60,602 nucleotides of DNA from Christensenella sp964438705 (GTDB taxonomy: Bacteria > Bacillota > Clostridia > Christensenellales > Christensenellaceae). Below, in pieces: positions 44,352-52,460 of the stretch. The notes beneath the pieces are model-generated. The model saw only the letters and a program-made list of their open reading frames with translations. It ran no database searches and was not told the origin of the DNA. Position numbers and translations under genes: made by a program. Position 1 is the first letter of the stretch, and every line of letters begins with the position of its first letter. The stretch is from the NCBI GenBank assembly GCA_964438705.1, contig CAYTKQ010000019.1, forward strand, positions 1-60,602. The letters run 5' to 3'.

Positions 44352-44729
44352 ATGGAATCGATCGACGGAAAGACAGTATGGGTATTTCCGGACGGCGAAT
44401 TACCGCCGGAGGGGAATTTTGAACTCAAGGGGCACGAATCGATCATCATTTTGAACATGACGCAGCAAGAGGCGGAAATATATCTGACGCTCTATTATGT
44501 AGAGGAACCTCCGCAAGGCGGTATAAAGATAAATGTCGCCCCCGAAAGAGTCCGGTGTATTCGCACCAACGATCACCGCGACATGGACGGGTATGTGATC
44601 CCCAGAGAAAAACAGTATGCGATGCGTTTTGTCAGCAATGTTCCGGTGGTCATGCAATACGGGCGCCTTGACACACGGGATCAGCCGATGGCGTTTTATA
44701 CAAATAGCGGTTATTCATCGAATTTATAA
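44352..44729 (+). CDS. ASRT (Anabaena sensory rhodopsin transducer) family protein
   Basis: A 125-residue all-beta protein. The pattern VWVFPDGELPPEG, ELKGHESIIILNMTQQEAEI, VRCIRTND, GYVIPREKQYAMRFVSNVPV and MQYGRLDTRDQ is that of the PF07100 family. Its founder is the soluble partner of Anabaena sensory rhodopsin, and relatives are thought to bind small molecules, often near sugar genes. No rhodopsin is present here. It is the first gene of the operon, before a creatininase-like gene (17-bp gap), so a sensory, chaperone-like or enzymatic role on the same substrate is plausible but unproved. Confidence 0.85.
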   Translation: MESIDGKTVWVFPDGELPPEGNFELKGHESIIILNMTQQEAEIYLTLYYVEEPPQGGIKINVAPERVRCIRTNDHRDMDGYVIPREKQYAMRFVSNVPVVMQYGRLDTRDQPMAFYTNSGYSSNL

Positions 44730-44746
44730 AAACAGGAGGTAAAAGA

Positions 44747-45487
44747 ATGAGACTGGAATACTCTTTCCCGAAAGAGCTGGAAATGGCGAAAAAACAAAGA
44801 TGGCCATTTGTCATTCCGCTTGGAGTGGTCGAATACCATGCGATGCATGTTGCAAACGGATGCGACACATTTCTTGCCGAAGGACCGCTTAAAATGCTGG
44901 AAAAGGAGAATAAGATGGTGCTTGCACCGCCGTTCTGGTATGGGCCGGCAAGCTGGGCCGTGGCCGGACCGGAGAAGCCCTGTTCGATCCATGTGGATTA
45001 TGACGCATTGGAAAAAATATTTTATGGGATGTTCACCTCGCTTTTGGAGGGCGGGTGGAGGAACATCTATGTGTTCTACTTTCATCAAAGCGAGGCGCTC
45101 AACCCTATGGGGCTGAGCGTGATGAAAGCTGCGCGAACAGCTGTTTTTGATTATTTGCAGACGCATCTGGGACATGGCTGGTGGGGAGATCAGAAAAATG
45201 CGTCGTTTTATGAGGGACTTTCGGAGGGCGACGGCGAAAATCCATGGAATTGGATTAAGGTGGATACGATCAGCGAACAGGCGATCATTGATGATTTTGG
45301 ATTCGATCATGCCGGAAAATGGGAAACATCGTTTTTGAGCTATGTGGAGCCGGAAGCGGTGGATATGAAACGTCGCGAAGACAATACGGAGTGGTTCGCG
45401 AAAAGTGCGGAAGAGGCATCACCGCAGATCGGCAGGCAGATGACTGAGCGGGTGCTGGAGAGACTTAGAAAAATCTTGTTCCAATAA
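44747..45487 (+). CDS. Creatininase-family amidohydrolase
   Basis: A 246-residue metal hydrolase fold. IPLGVVEYHAMHVANGCDTF carries the N-terminal ligands (E29, H31 and D40 by pattern). The central H113 sits in FYFHQSEALN, where most relatives have NGHGGN. FDHAGKWETSFL near 186-197 supplies the conserved Glu. The family cleaves small cyclic amides (creatinine, formamidopyrimidines) or opens lactams. The altered central motif argues against true creatininase. AGGAGG precedes the ATG. It is followed by the transporter genes. Confidence 0.87.
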   Translation: MRLEYSFPKELEMAKKQRWPFVIPLGVVEYHAMHVANGCDTFLAEGPLKMLEKENKMVLAPPFWYGPASWAVAGPEKPCSIHVDYDALEKIFYGMFTSLLEGGWRNIYVFYFHQSEALNPMGLSVMKAARTAVFDYLQTHLGHGWWGDQKNASFYEGLSEGDGENPWNWIKVDTISEQAIIDDFGFDHAGKWETSFLSYVEPEAVDMKRREDNTEWFAKSAEEASPQIGRQMTERVLERLRKILFQ

Positions 45488-45514
45488 AGAGCACAAGAAG
45501 AGGGAGATGATGGG

Positions 45515-46486
45515 ATGGAGGCGACTCATAAGCATAAAATGCTGCAGCCGATCGAGATGATACAAAAAATGCTGCCCGCTATTTTGTTTGTTGCGATCAG
45601 CATTGTGGTGACGATATTGAACCCCATATTTTTCACATGGGACAATATCAGCAATATATTGATGCAGTATTCGGGCGTGGCGTTTATTGCGATCGGCGCA
45701 ATGATGGTTCTCGTGAGCGGCGGCATCGATTTTACATCGGCGGAGGTAATGGCATGCGGCTCGGTGATCGGCGGGCTGTGGTATCTGCAATCGGGCAATC
45801 AGGTTTTGTTCCTGATCCTTGGATGTATCACAATTGGGTTGATGGTCGGGCTCGCGAATGGCGTATTGATCGCATATATAAAGTTTCCGCCGTTTATTGC
45901 GACATTGGCGATGCAATCCATCGTACATGGAATCATGTTGTTTTTTGCGGAAGGAAATATCATACAACTTTCCGGCCCTACGGTAGAATTTTTGGGAAAA
46001 GGCAGAATCGCAGGTATTCCGGTCGCATTTTTGGTGCTCGTTGTCTTTACGGTCATTATGTGGTTAGTGACAAAGCGTACAAAGCTGGGCACTTACACCT
46101 ACGCACTCGGCGGAAACGAGCAGGCGCTGACCTATACCGGTGTGAATGTTAAGAAATATAAAATCATGATCTACATGAGTGCGGGGCTTTGTTCTGCATT
46201 GGGGACCATATTGATTACAACAAGGATGGCGGCAATTTATTCGAGCGTTAATTCGACACTGCTTCTTGATGGCGTAGCTGCGGCAGTTATCGGGGGAACC
46301 AGCGTCACGGGAGGCAAGGGCACCGTGATCGGCACCGTGATCGGTGCGATGATCATAGGGGTTATCAGCAATTCGCTTATTTTGCTCAACGTAAGCGCAA
46401 ATATGCATGATGTCGTTAAGGGCTGTATCATTATTTTTGCCCTGCTGATCGATGTGCTGGTCAACAGGAAAAGCAAAAGAGATTAA
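45515..46486 (+). CDS. Sugar ABC transporter permease (RbsC type), stand-alone
   Basis: A 323-residue inner-membrane permease of the BPD_transp_2 family with eight or more hydrophobic segments. MMVLVSGGIDFTSAEVMACG corresponds to the conserved GGIDLS segment. AVIGGTSVTGGKGTVIGTVIGAMIIGVI is the EAA-equivalent coupling region. It is one of two permeases in this operon; the other is fused to the ATPase. The two would form a heterodimeric channel, unlike the RbsC homodimer of ribose importers. Confidence 0.93.
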   Translation: MEATHKHKMLQPIEMIQKMLPAILFVAISIVVTILNPIFFTWDNISNILMQYSGVAFIAIGAMMVLVSGGIDFTSAEVMACGSVIGGLWYLQSGNQVLFLILGCITIGLMVGLANGVLIAYIKFPPFIATLAMQSIVHGIMLFFAEGNIIQLSGPTVEFLGKGRIAGIPVAFLVLVVFTVIMWLVTKRTKLGTYTYALGGNEQALTYTGVNVKKYKIMIYMSAGLCSALGTILITTRMAAIYSSVNSTLLLDGVAAAVIGGTSVTGGKGTVIGTVIGAMIIGVISNSLILLNVSANMHDVVKGCIIIFALLIDVLVNRKSKRD

Positions 46487-46507
46487 TATCTAAAATCTTT
46501 TAGATAT
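46486..46507 (+). promoter_or_regulatory. Intercistronic perfect inverted repeat before the binding-protein gene
   Basis: ATATCTAAAA and TTTTAGATAT are exact complements separated by TC. It starts on the last base of the permease stop. It lies about 27 bp before the lipoprotein start and may protect or process the mRNA, or be a protein site. Confidence 0.6.
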
Positions 46508-46533
46508 AAATAAAAAATGAGGAGGAAATAGGA

Positions 46534-47643
46534 ATGAAAAAAAGATGGATTTTTGTTGTAGTTATGGTTCTGCTGCTTGCGTTGGTCATGGGCTGTACAC
46601 AACCGGCCACGCCGCAAGAAACACAAGCATCGAGCACGCCGGAACAAAGCACAGCTGCGGAATCGCCTCAGCCGGAAGCGGACAATGGGAAAAAGACGGT
46701 CGCTTTTGTATGTATCGATATGCAGGGCGCATTTTGGGTAGACATGATGCGCGGCGGCGAACAGGCAGCTCAGGATTATGGAATCGAGATCGTATTCAAA
46801 AGCGGAGAAGGTTCTCTCGAAAAGCAAATCTCTCTGATCGAAAATCTCGTTGTACAGGGAGTTGACTGCATCATTGTAGACCCGCTTGACAAGCAGGGAA
46901 TCGTTCCGGCGATCGAAAAAGCCGGAAAAGCCGGCATACCCGTCATTACGGCGGGAAATGAGATCGACACGGAATACAACGTTTGCACGATCTATAATGA
47001 CGCCTATGACGTAGGATGCATCACCGATATCATGGCCAAGCAAATCGGCGAAAAAGGAAAGATCGCATGTATCGTAGGCGCGCCGGGCAGCGCGGTCTCT
47101 GATGCCAGACAAAAAGGGTTTGAAGAAGCCGTCGCAAAATACCCTGATATCAAGCCATTTGTTCTCCCCGCAAAATGGGATGCAACGGTCGCACAGCAAA
47201 TGGTGACGGATCTGTTGGTCGCGGAGCCGGATCTGAATGGCGTCATCTGCGCGGACGCGGTGGGATTTCAAATCGTTCAGGCTGCGCAGGCCGCAGGAAA
47301 AGATGATTTGATCGTGACCAATTTCGCGGGCATGGTCGACAATATTCCCGGGGTGCAGGATGGAACGTATTTGCTCGATTTGCTGATGGGCGGAGCCAGA
47401 ATCGGCTATTGGAACGTAGCGACGGCCGCAGAACTCGCAAACGGAAAAGAAATACCGCATAAGATCTATTTGCCGACATCGGTTATTTTGACACAGGAAA
47501 TGCAGGGAAAGGTTCAGGAATGGGGTCTTTCGGAGAATATGGAGACGTGTACGCCGGAAGACGCCACAAAAATCCTGGATGGATTTTCCGAGGAGTTCGG
47601 GCCGGATGCGTACAATGTGGATCATTATAAGCCGCGTGCATAG
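46534..47643 (+). CDS. Sugar-type substrate-binding lipoprotein
   Basis: A 369-residue lipoprotein with a lipobox LVMGC (C21), then a Thr/Gln/Ser/Pro-rich spacer to about 50. A Peripla_BP_4 (RbsB-like) domain follows: KTVAFVCIDMQGAFWVDMMRGGEQAAQDYG, then NLVVQGVDCIIVDPLDKQGI, GIPVITAGNEID and GAPGSAVSDARQKGFEEAVAKYP. It lies outside the membrane and delivers substrate to the permease pair. The family binds pentoses, hexoses, autoinducer-2 and cyclitols; the ligand here is unknown. GGAGGAAATAGG precedes the ATG. Hairpins flank the cistron on both sides. Confidence 0.93.
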   Translation: MKKRWIFVVVMVLLLALVMGCTQPATPQETQASSTPEQSTAAESPQPEADNGKKTVAFVCIDMQGAFWVDMMRGGEQAAQDYGIEIVFKSGEGSLEKQISLIENLVVQGVDCIIVDPLDKQGIVPAIEKAGKAGIPVITAGNEIDTEYNVCTIYNDAYDVGCITDIMAKQIGEKGKIACIVGAPGSAVSDARQKGFEEAVAKYPDIKPFVLPAKWDATVAQQMVTDLLVAEPDLNGVICADAVGFQIVQAAQAAGKDDLIVTNFAGMVDNIPGVQDGTYLLDLLMGGARIGYWNVATAAELANGKEIPHKIYLPTSVILTQEMQGKVQEWGLSENMETCTPEDATKILDGFSEEFGPDAYNVDHYKPRA

Positions 47644-47700
47644 TCATACGGGCTGAAAGAGACAAGCCTTGCGAAAAGGCAGATGAAACCATGGTTTGTG

Positions 47701-47725
47701 CGGGCGCGCATAGCAGGCGCGCCCG
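47701..47725 (+). promoter_or_regulatory. Intercistronic GC-rich hairpin after the binding-protein gene
   Basis: CGGGCGCGC and GCGCGCCCG are perfect complements around ATAGCAG. No T run follows, so it is more likely a 3' stabilising stem than a full terminator. Confidence 0.7.
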
Positions 47726-47759
47726 TATAAAACAACGACAGAGAAACGAGGTAAGCATT

Positions 47760-50336
47760 GTGATCAAGAGATTCAAAACGGATGGGATGAATATGCACAC
47801 AAAAAAATATATCGTTCTTCTATCCATCATTGTATTGATGTTGATTGTGTTTTCGATCGTTTCCCCGGCGTTTTTAAATATCCAAACATTTATGAATCTG
47901 ATCATGCAGTCTTCATCCTTGCTCATCATCGGGATTGGCATGACATTTGTCATCATTACCGCAAATGTCGATTTGTCCGTGGGATCGCAGATCGCGCTGT
48001 GCGGTGTGGTTGGAGCGCTTGCTGTCAGCAGTTTTCCGGACAATAGCATTGCGGGGGCGGTGGCAGGAATTGCCGCAACGGTTCTGACGGGAGCGGTGTG
48101 CGGTTTTTTCAATGGATTTATGATAGGCGCGTGCAAAGTGAACTCGTTTATCACTACGCTGGCAACGATGACGCTGGCAAGAGGGCTTGCGCTTGTGATC
48201 TGCGGCGATGCACGCATCGCTGTTAATAACGATATCTATAATTTCATGGCACAGGGAACCATCGGGCCGTTTCCCGGTGTGGCTGTTTTGCTGGTGGCAA
48301 TCGTAATATTTGGATATGTTCTGCTGAATAAAATGGAATTTGGCAGAAAAACCTATGCAGTGGGCGGCAATCCAACGACCGCTAAAATCGCAGGGATTGA
48401 CCCGACAAGACAAATTATGATGGTATTTGTGCTGAATGGGGTATTGTGCGGGCTGGCGGCGATGGTTACGGTGGGAAGGGCACTTTCTGCGCAGCCCCTC
48501 GTGGGCTTGAACATGGAGTTTGAGATCATTACGGCTGTTGTGCTTGGAGGAACGAGCCTGATGGGCGGCGTGGGTACGATCACCGGAACGATCCTGGGCG
48601 CGCTTTTGATGGGGACGATCGCCACCGGTCTCGGAATGGTCAATATTCCGGTGTTCATCAACTATTTGATGAAGGGTGCGTTGATCCTGGTTGCGGTATA
48701 TTCCGATATATTAAGCGCGCAAGGTGGCGGACGGAGGTTGACGCTGGAATTGAAAAAGAAGGGGGGGCAGCTCCAACAGAACAAAACTGCGGAGGAAGGA
48801 CAATGGAACACGGTCATGCAAAAGATCCATGAGAATAAGCATGAAGTGCTGGAATTGAGAAATATTTCGAAAAGTTTTCCCGGCGTAAAGGCGCTCGACG
48901 ATGTTTCGCTGAAGATCAAGCGCGGCACGGTACACGCGCTGGTGGGTGAAAACGGCGCGGGCAAATCGACGTTGATGAAGGTGCTGGCGGGAGTGTATAA
49001 CAAGGATGAGGGCAGTATTCTGGTGGATGGAATGCCGATAGACATCAAATCGCCGATCGATTCGCAAAAACTGGGTGTATCGGTCATTTATCAAGAGCTG
49101 GAGCTCGTTCCGGAACTTTCTGTTTACAGCAACATATTCTTGGGAAAAGAATATACAGGGAAGAGCCGCGTGTTGTTCGACACAAAAAAAATGAAACGAG
49201 AGGCGGCGGCGCTGCTTCAAAAATTTGGGATCGATATCCATGTGGGCACAAGCACGAACAAATTTACTGTCGGGCAGCGGCAGATGATCGAGATCGTGAA
49301 AGCGGTGGGTTCGAATTCATTTGTGATCGTGATGGACGAACCAACGTCCTCCATCACCAACGCGGACAAGGACAAGCTTTTCAACACGATCCGCGAGCTG
49401 AAATCTCAGGGCGTGGCGATCGTATATATTTCGCACAGGATGCAGGAAATCTTTGAGATCGCTGATGAGGTAACCGTGATGCGCGACGGCAAGCATATCA
49501 TTACGGCACCCGTTTCTGAAGTCGATGATGCGCAGCTCGTACGCTATATGGTGGATAGGGATCTCAACAATATTTATGGACGTGAACATTTGGACTATGG
49601 AAAAACCGTGCTCGAAGTAAAAAATTTGACCAAGAAAGGCGTATTTGAAAATGTCAGCTTTACCTTGCATGAGCGGGAGGTTCTTGGATTCAGCGGGCTG
49701 ATCGGCGCCGGACGTTCGGAAGTGATGCGTTGTATTTTTGGGTTGGATAAATATGATGAAGGCGAGATCCGCCTGTTTGGAGAAACGGTGCGGGTGAAGA
49801 ATCCGCGCGATGCGATTTCAAAGGGGATCGCGTTCGTTACGGAGGACAGACGCGGAGAAGGGATTGTGCCACTGATGTCGGTGAAAAGCAATATCACGCT
49901 GCCGATCCTTCATAACATAAGCAAAGCCGGATGGATCGATCAAGAAAAGGACGAGGAGATCGCTCTTGAATATGTAGACAGATTGCAGATCAAGACACCG
50001 TCGAGCGAGCAAAGCATCGGAAACCTCTCGGGGGGGAATCAGCAAAAGTGTTGTATTGCAAAATGGCTGGCGACAAATCCAAAAATCATTATTTTGGATG
50101 AGCCGACAAAGGGGATCGATGTTGGGGCAAAAGAAGAGATCCACAAAATCATAGATCAACTGGTTCGTGAAAATTATGCGGTGATCATGATCTCTTCCGA
50201 GCTTCCCGAAATCATAGGCGCATGTGATCACATTATCGTGATGTATGAGGGCAAGATCAGCGGCGAATTTGGTTCGCGCGAAATGGAAATCACGCAGGAT
50301 CTGCTTATGACGAGCGCTGCGGGTATTCAATCATAA
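47760..50336 (+). CDS. Permease-ATPase fusion (RbsC-RbsA type)
   Basis: One frame of 858 residues. GTG at 47760 is preferred because GAGGT lies 7 nt upstream. Residues 1 to about 325 are a BPD_transp_2 permease (ITANVDLSVGSQIALCG; VLGGTSLMGGVGTITGTILGALL). A polar linker of about 40 residues follows. NBD1 starts near 362 (VLELRNISKSFPGVKALDDV; Walker A GENGAGKST; FTVGQRQMIEIVKAV; MDEPTSSI). NBD2 starts near 618, with the degenerate P-loop GLIGAGRSE usual for RbsA, then LSGGNQQKCCIAKWLATNP and DEPTKGIDVGAKEEI. In known ribose-type importers these are separate proteins. A G7 run (48761-48767) and an SD-plus-ATG out of frame at 48803 lie in the linker. Confidence 0.88.
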   Translation: MIKRFKTDGMNMHTKKYIVLLSIIVLMLIVFSIVSPAFLNIQTFMNLIMQSSSLLIIGIGMTFVIITANVDLSVGSQIALCGVVGALAVSSFPDNSIAGAVAGIAATVLTGAVCGFFNGFMIGACKVNSFITTLATMTLARGLALVICGDARIAVNNDIYNFMAQGTIGPFPGVAVLLVAIVIFGYVLLNKMEFGRKTYAVGGNPTTAKIAGIDPTRQIMMVFVLNGVLCGLAAMVTVGRALSAQPLVGLNMEFEIITAVVLGGTSLMGGVGTITGTILGALLMGTIATGLGMVNIPVFINYLMKGALILVAVYSDILSAQGGGRRLTLELKKKGGQLQQNKTAEEGQWNTVMQKIHENKHEVLELRNISKSFPGVKALDDVSLKIKRGTVHALVGENGAGKSTLMKVLAGVYNKDEGSILVDGMPIDIKSPIDSQKLGVSVIYQELELVPELSVYSNIFLGKEYTGKSRVLFDTKKMKREAAALLQKFGIDIHVGTSTNKFTVGQRQMIEIVKAVGSNSFVIVMDEPTSSITNADKDKLFNTIRELKSQGVAIVYISHRMQEIFEIADEVTVMRDGKHIITAPVSEVDDAQLVRYMVDRDLNNIYGREHLDYGKTVLEVKNLTKKGVFENVSFTLHEREVLGFSGLIGAGRSEVMRCIFGLDKYDEGEIRLFGETVRVKNPRDAISKGIAFVTEDRRGEGIVPLMSVKSNITLPILHNISKAGWIDQEKDEEIALEYVDRLQIKTPSSEQSIGNLSGGNQQKCCIAKWLATNPKIIILDEPTKGIDVGAKEEIHKIIDQLVRENYAVIMISSELPEIIGACDHIIVMYEGKISGEFGSREMEITQDLLMTSAAGIQS

Positions 50337-50353
50337 ATACGGAGGGGAAGAAA

Positions 50354-51355
50354 ATGAGCAAATTGAAAATGGCATTGGTAGGGGCAGGGGTTATCGGACA
50401 TGTGCATGCGATTGCTCTGCACGAAAACGAAAAAATCGATTTTCGTGCGGTGGTCGACATCAACAGGGACGCAGCGGACGAACTGGCGAAGCAATATGGC
50501 TGCCGCGCGTACGGTTCAATCGAGGAATGTATCGGACAAGAAGAAGTGGACGCGTTCGACATTTGCGTTACGGAGGATTTCCACGTTGGTCCGGCGGTCG
50601 CAGCGGCAAATGCCGGGAAAGCGATTCTATTGGAGAAACCAATCGCAAAGACAGCGGCGGAAGCGCTTGAGATCAAACAGGCGGCGGAGGAAAACGGCGT
50701 ACGCATCATGATTGCGCATCTGCTCCATTTTGACGCCAGATATGGGGTGTTGCTCGATACGGCGAAAAAGGGAGGGTTAGGCGACATTTCGAGTGTTTTT
50801 GTGAAACGCTGCAACAATCTTTCCACGTGCAAACGGATTGGCGGGAAGGTGTCGTTTATGTACTACCTGGGCGTACACGATATTGAGCTTTTGTGCGCAT
50901 ATGCGGGCGGACGCCCGGTACGTGCTTATGCACAGTTTCCCAATAAGATATGCGGGCAATATAATGATGATGATGGAATATTTGGAATCGTAAACTTTGA
51001 CAACGGCGTGGTAGGTTGCTTCGAGATCGATTGGTCTTATCCGGAAACGATGCCTATGCCGGTGTGGTCTTATGCGCGTGTGAGCGGAACGGAGGGTGTC
51101 GGGGTCGTGGAAGCCGGTCCGCAAGGGCTTACGATTGCCACGCACGATGAATTTGCCTATCCCGATACAATGCTTTCGCCGATCTTCAATAAAAAAATGC
51201 ACGGTGATATGGCACTGCAAATAGATCATTTTGCGGACTGCGTACTCAATGGCAAGGAGTTTGCGGTCGATATGCAAACGCCGATTGATGCGGTGAAAAT
51301 CATAGACGCGTGCTTTGCGTCGCAAAAGTCAGGAATACCCGTGGACATTATTTGA
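50354..51355 (+). CDS. Gfo/Idh/MocA family dehydrogenase
   Basis: A 333-residue NAD(P)-dependent oxidoreductase. The Rossmann start is MALVGAGVIGHVHAIALHEN (GxGxxG), and the active-site lysine lies in ILLEKPIAKTAAEAL (near residue 97). In the substrate domain, FMYYLGVHDIELLCAYAGG contains the conserved Asp-His pattern (GVHDIEL) typical of inositol or scyllo-inositol dehydrogenase-like members. It follows the transporter by 17 bp with GGAGGGG before the ATG. It probably oxidises the imported compound or an early intermediate. Confidence 0.92.
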   Translation: MSKLKMALVGAGVIGHVHAIALHENEKIDFRAVVDINRDAADELAKQYGCRAYGSIEECIGQEEVDAFDICVTEDFHVGPAVAAANAGKAILLEKPIAKTAAEALEIKQAAEENGVRIMIAHLLHFDARYGVLLDTAKKGGLGDISSVFVKRCNNLSTCKRIGGKVSFMYYLGVHDIELLCAYAGGRPVRAYAQFPNKICGQYNDDDGIFGIVNFDNGVVGCFEIDWSYPETMPMPVWSYARVSGTEGVGVVEAGPQGLTIATHDEFAYPDTMLSPIFNKKMHGDMALQIDHFADCVLNGKEFAVDMQTPIDAVKIIDACFASQKSGIPVDII

Positions 51356-51374
51356 ATGAGAGGAGAGAAGCGGA

Positions 51375-52445
51375 ATGGAACTGGATGGTAAAAAATTCAA
51401 AAAAGAGGAACTGCTGCGCAAAGTGGGCAGCATGGAGCAAATTTGCGGCGTGCGTTCCGTCGAATATTCAGCAGGCGACGCAAATCTCGTAAAGGCGCAT
51501 GAGGTGGATACCGGCGGAGGCCTCACTTTCTCAGTCAACGAGAATAAATGCCTGGATATTTTCAGGATGTCGTATCGAGGCATCAATTTGGGATTCATAT
51601 CCAAAGCCGGACTGCACTCCCCTTATAATGCTGACCAGCGCAACACCTCGTTCCTTTACTCGCAGGGCTGCGGGATGCTTTATACCGCAGGGCTTGCCAA
51701 TGTGGGCGGAGGATGTACGGATGCGGGCGATGAGCAGTATGGGCATGGCCGGATCAAAAACATTTCGGCCCGCAATCTTTCGATCCGGAGTGGATGGAGG
51801 GGGGATGAATATCAGATCGAGCTATCGGGCGAAATGCACGAATCGGCTTTTTTTGGACGCAACCTCATACTGAACAGGAAAATCAAAACAATGGCCGGAA
51901 GCAGATGCATACACATCGAGGACATGATCGAAAATCAGGATTTTAAAAGTGACGAGATCATGCTCCTATATCATTTGAACGCAGGATACCCTCTGCTTGA
52001 CGAAGGAGCGGAATACTGCACCGCGCAAAGAGAGATAGAAGCCATGAGCGAATGTTCGGCACAGCACCTCGATGCGTATCATAAAATCACAGCACCGGAG
52101 GATCATGTGGAGGAGGATCTGTTTTGCATATATCCTGCATGTGATCGGGAGGGATATAGCGCTGCCTGTCTGACGAATCCGCGTCTTGAAATGGGGCTCT
52201 ACATCAAATATGATACCGCCTCGCTGCCCTACATGATCGAATGGAAATGCATGAAATCGGGTGACTACGCGTTCGGCATGCTCGCCGCGAACTGCAAACC
52301 GATCGGAAGGATCGCAGCAAAGGAGCAGGGCGGGTTAAAAGAATTAAAGCCATTCGAAACCTGCGCAATGCGCATGGAGATTGGGGTGCTGGATGGAAAA
52401 GAAGAGATTGCGCAATTCAAGGAATACATTGGGGCAATGAAATAA
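51375..52445 (+). CDS. DUF4432 aldose-1-epimerase-like protein
   Basis: A 356-residue galactose-mutarotase-superfamily protein. The N-terminus ends in GSMEQICGVRSVEYSAGDA. The diagnostic stretch is FSVNENKCLDIFRMSYRGINLGF (RGxD-like in DUF4432), followed by CGMLYTAGLANVGGGC and GHGRIKNISARNL. MLLYHLNAGYPLLDEGAEY and a C-terminal LPYMIEWKCMKSGDYAFGM also fit. The family binds carbohydrates and is found in many sugar operons with uncertain chemistry. It sits between the dehydrogenase and the M24 gene with gaps of about 15-20 bp. Confidence 0.87.
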   Translation: MELDGKKFKKEELLRKVGSMEQICGVRSVEYSAGDANLVKAHEVDTGGGLTFSVNENKCLDIFRMSYRGINLGFISKAGLHSPYNADQRNTSFLYSQGCGMLYTAGLANVGGGCTDAGDEQYGHGRIKNISARNLSIRSGWRGDEYQIELSGEMHESAFFGRNLILNRKIKTMAGSRCIHIEDMIENQDFKSDEIMLLYHLNAGYPLLDEGAEYCTAQREIEAMSECSAQHLDAYHKITAPEDHVEEDLFCIYPACDREGYSAACLTNPRLEMGLYIKYDTASLPYMIEWKCMKSGDYAFGMLAANCKPIGRIAAKEQGGLKELKPFETCAMRMEIGVLDGKEEIAQFKEYIGAMK

Positions 52446-52460
52446 AAAAGGAGATCGACT

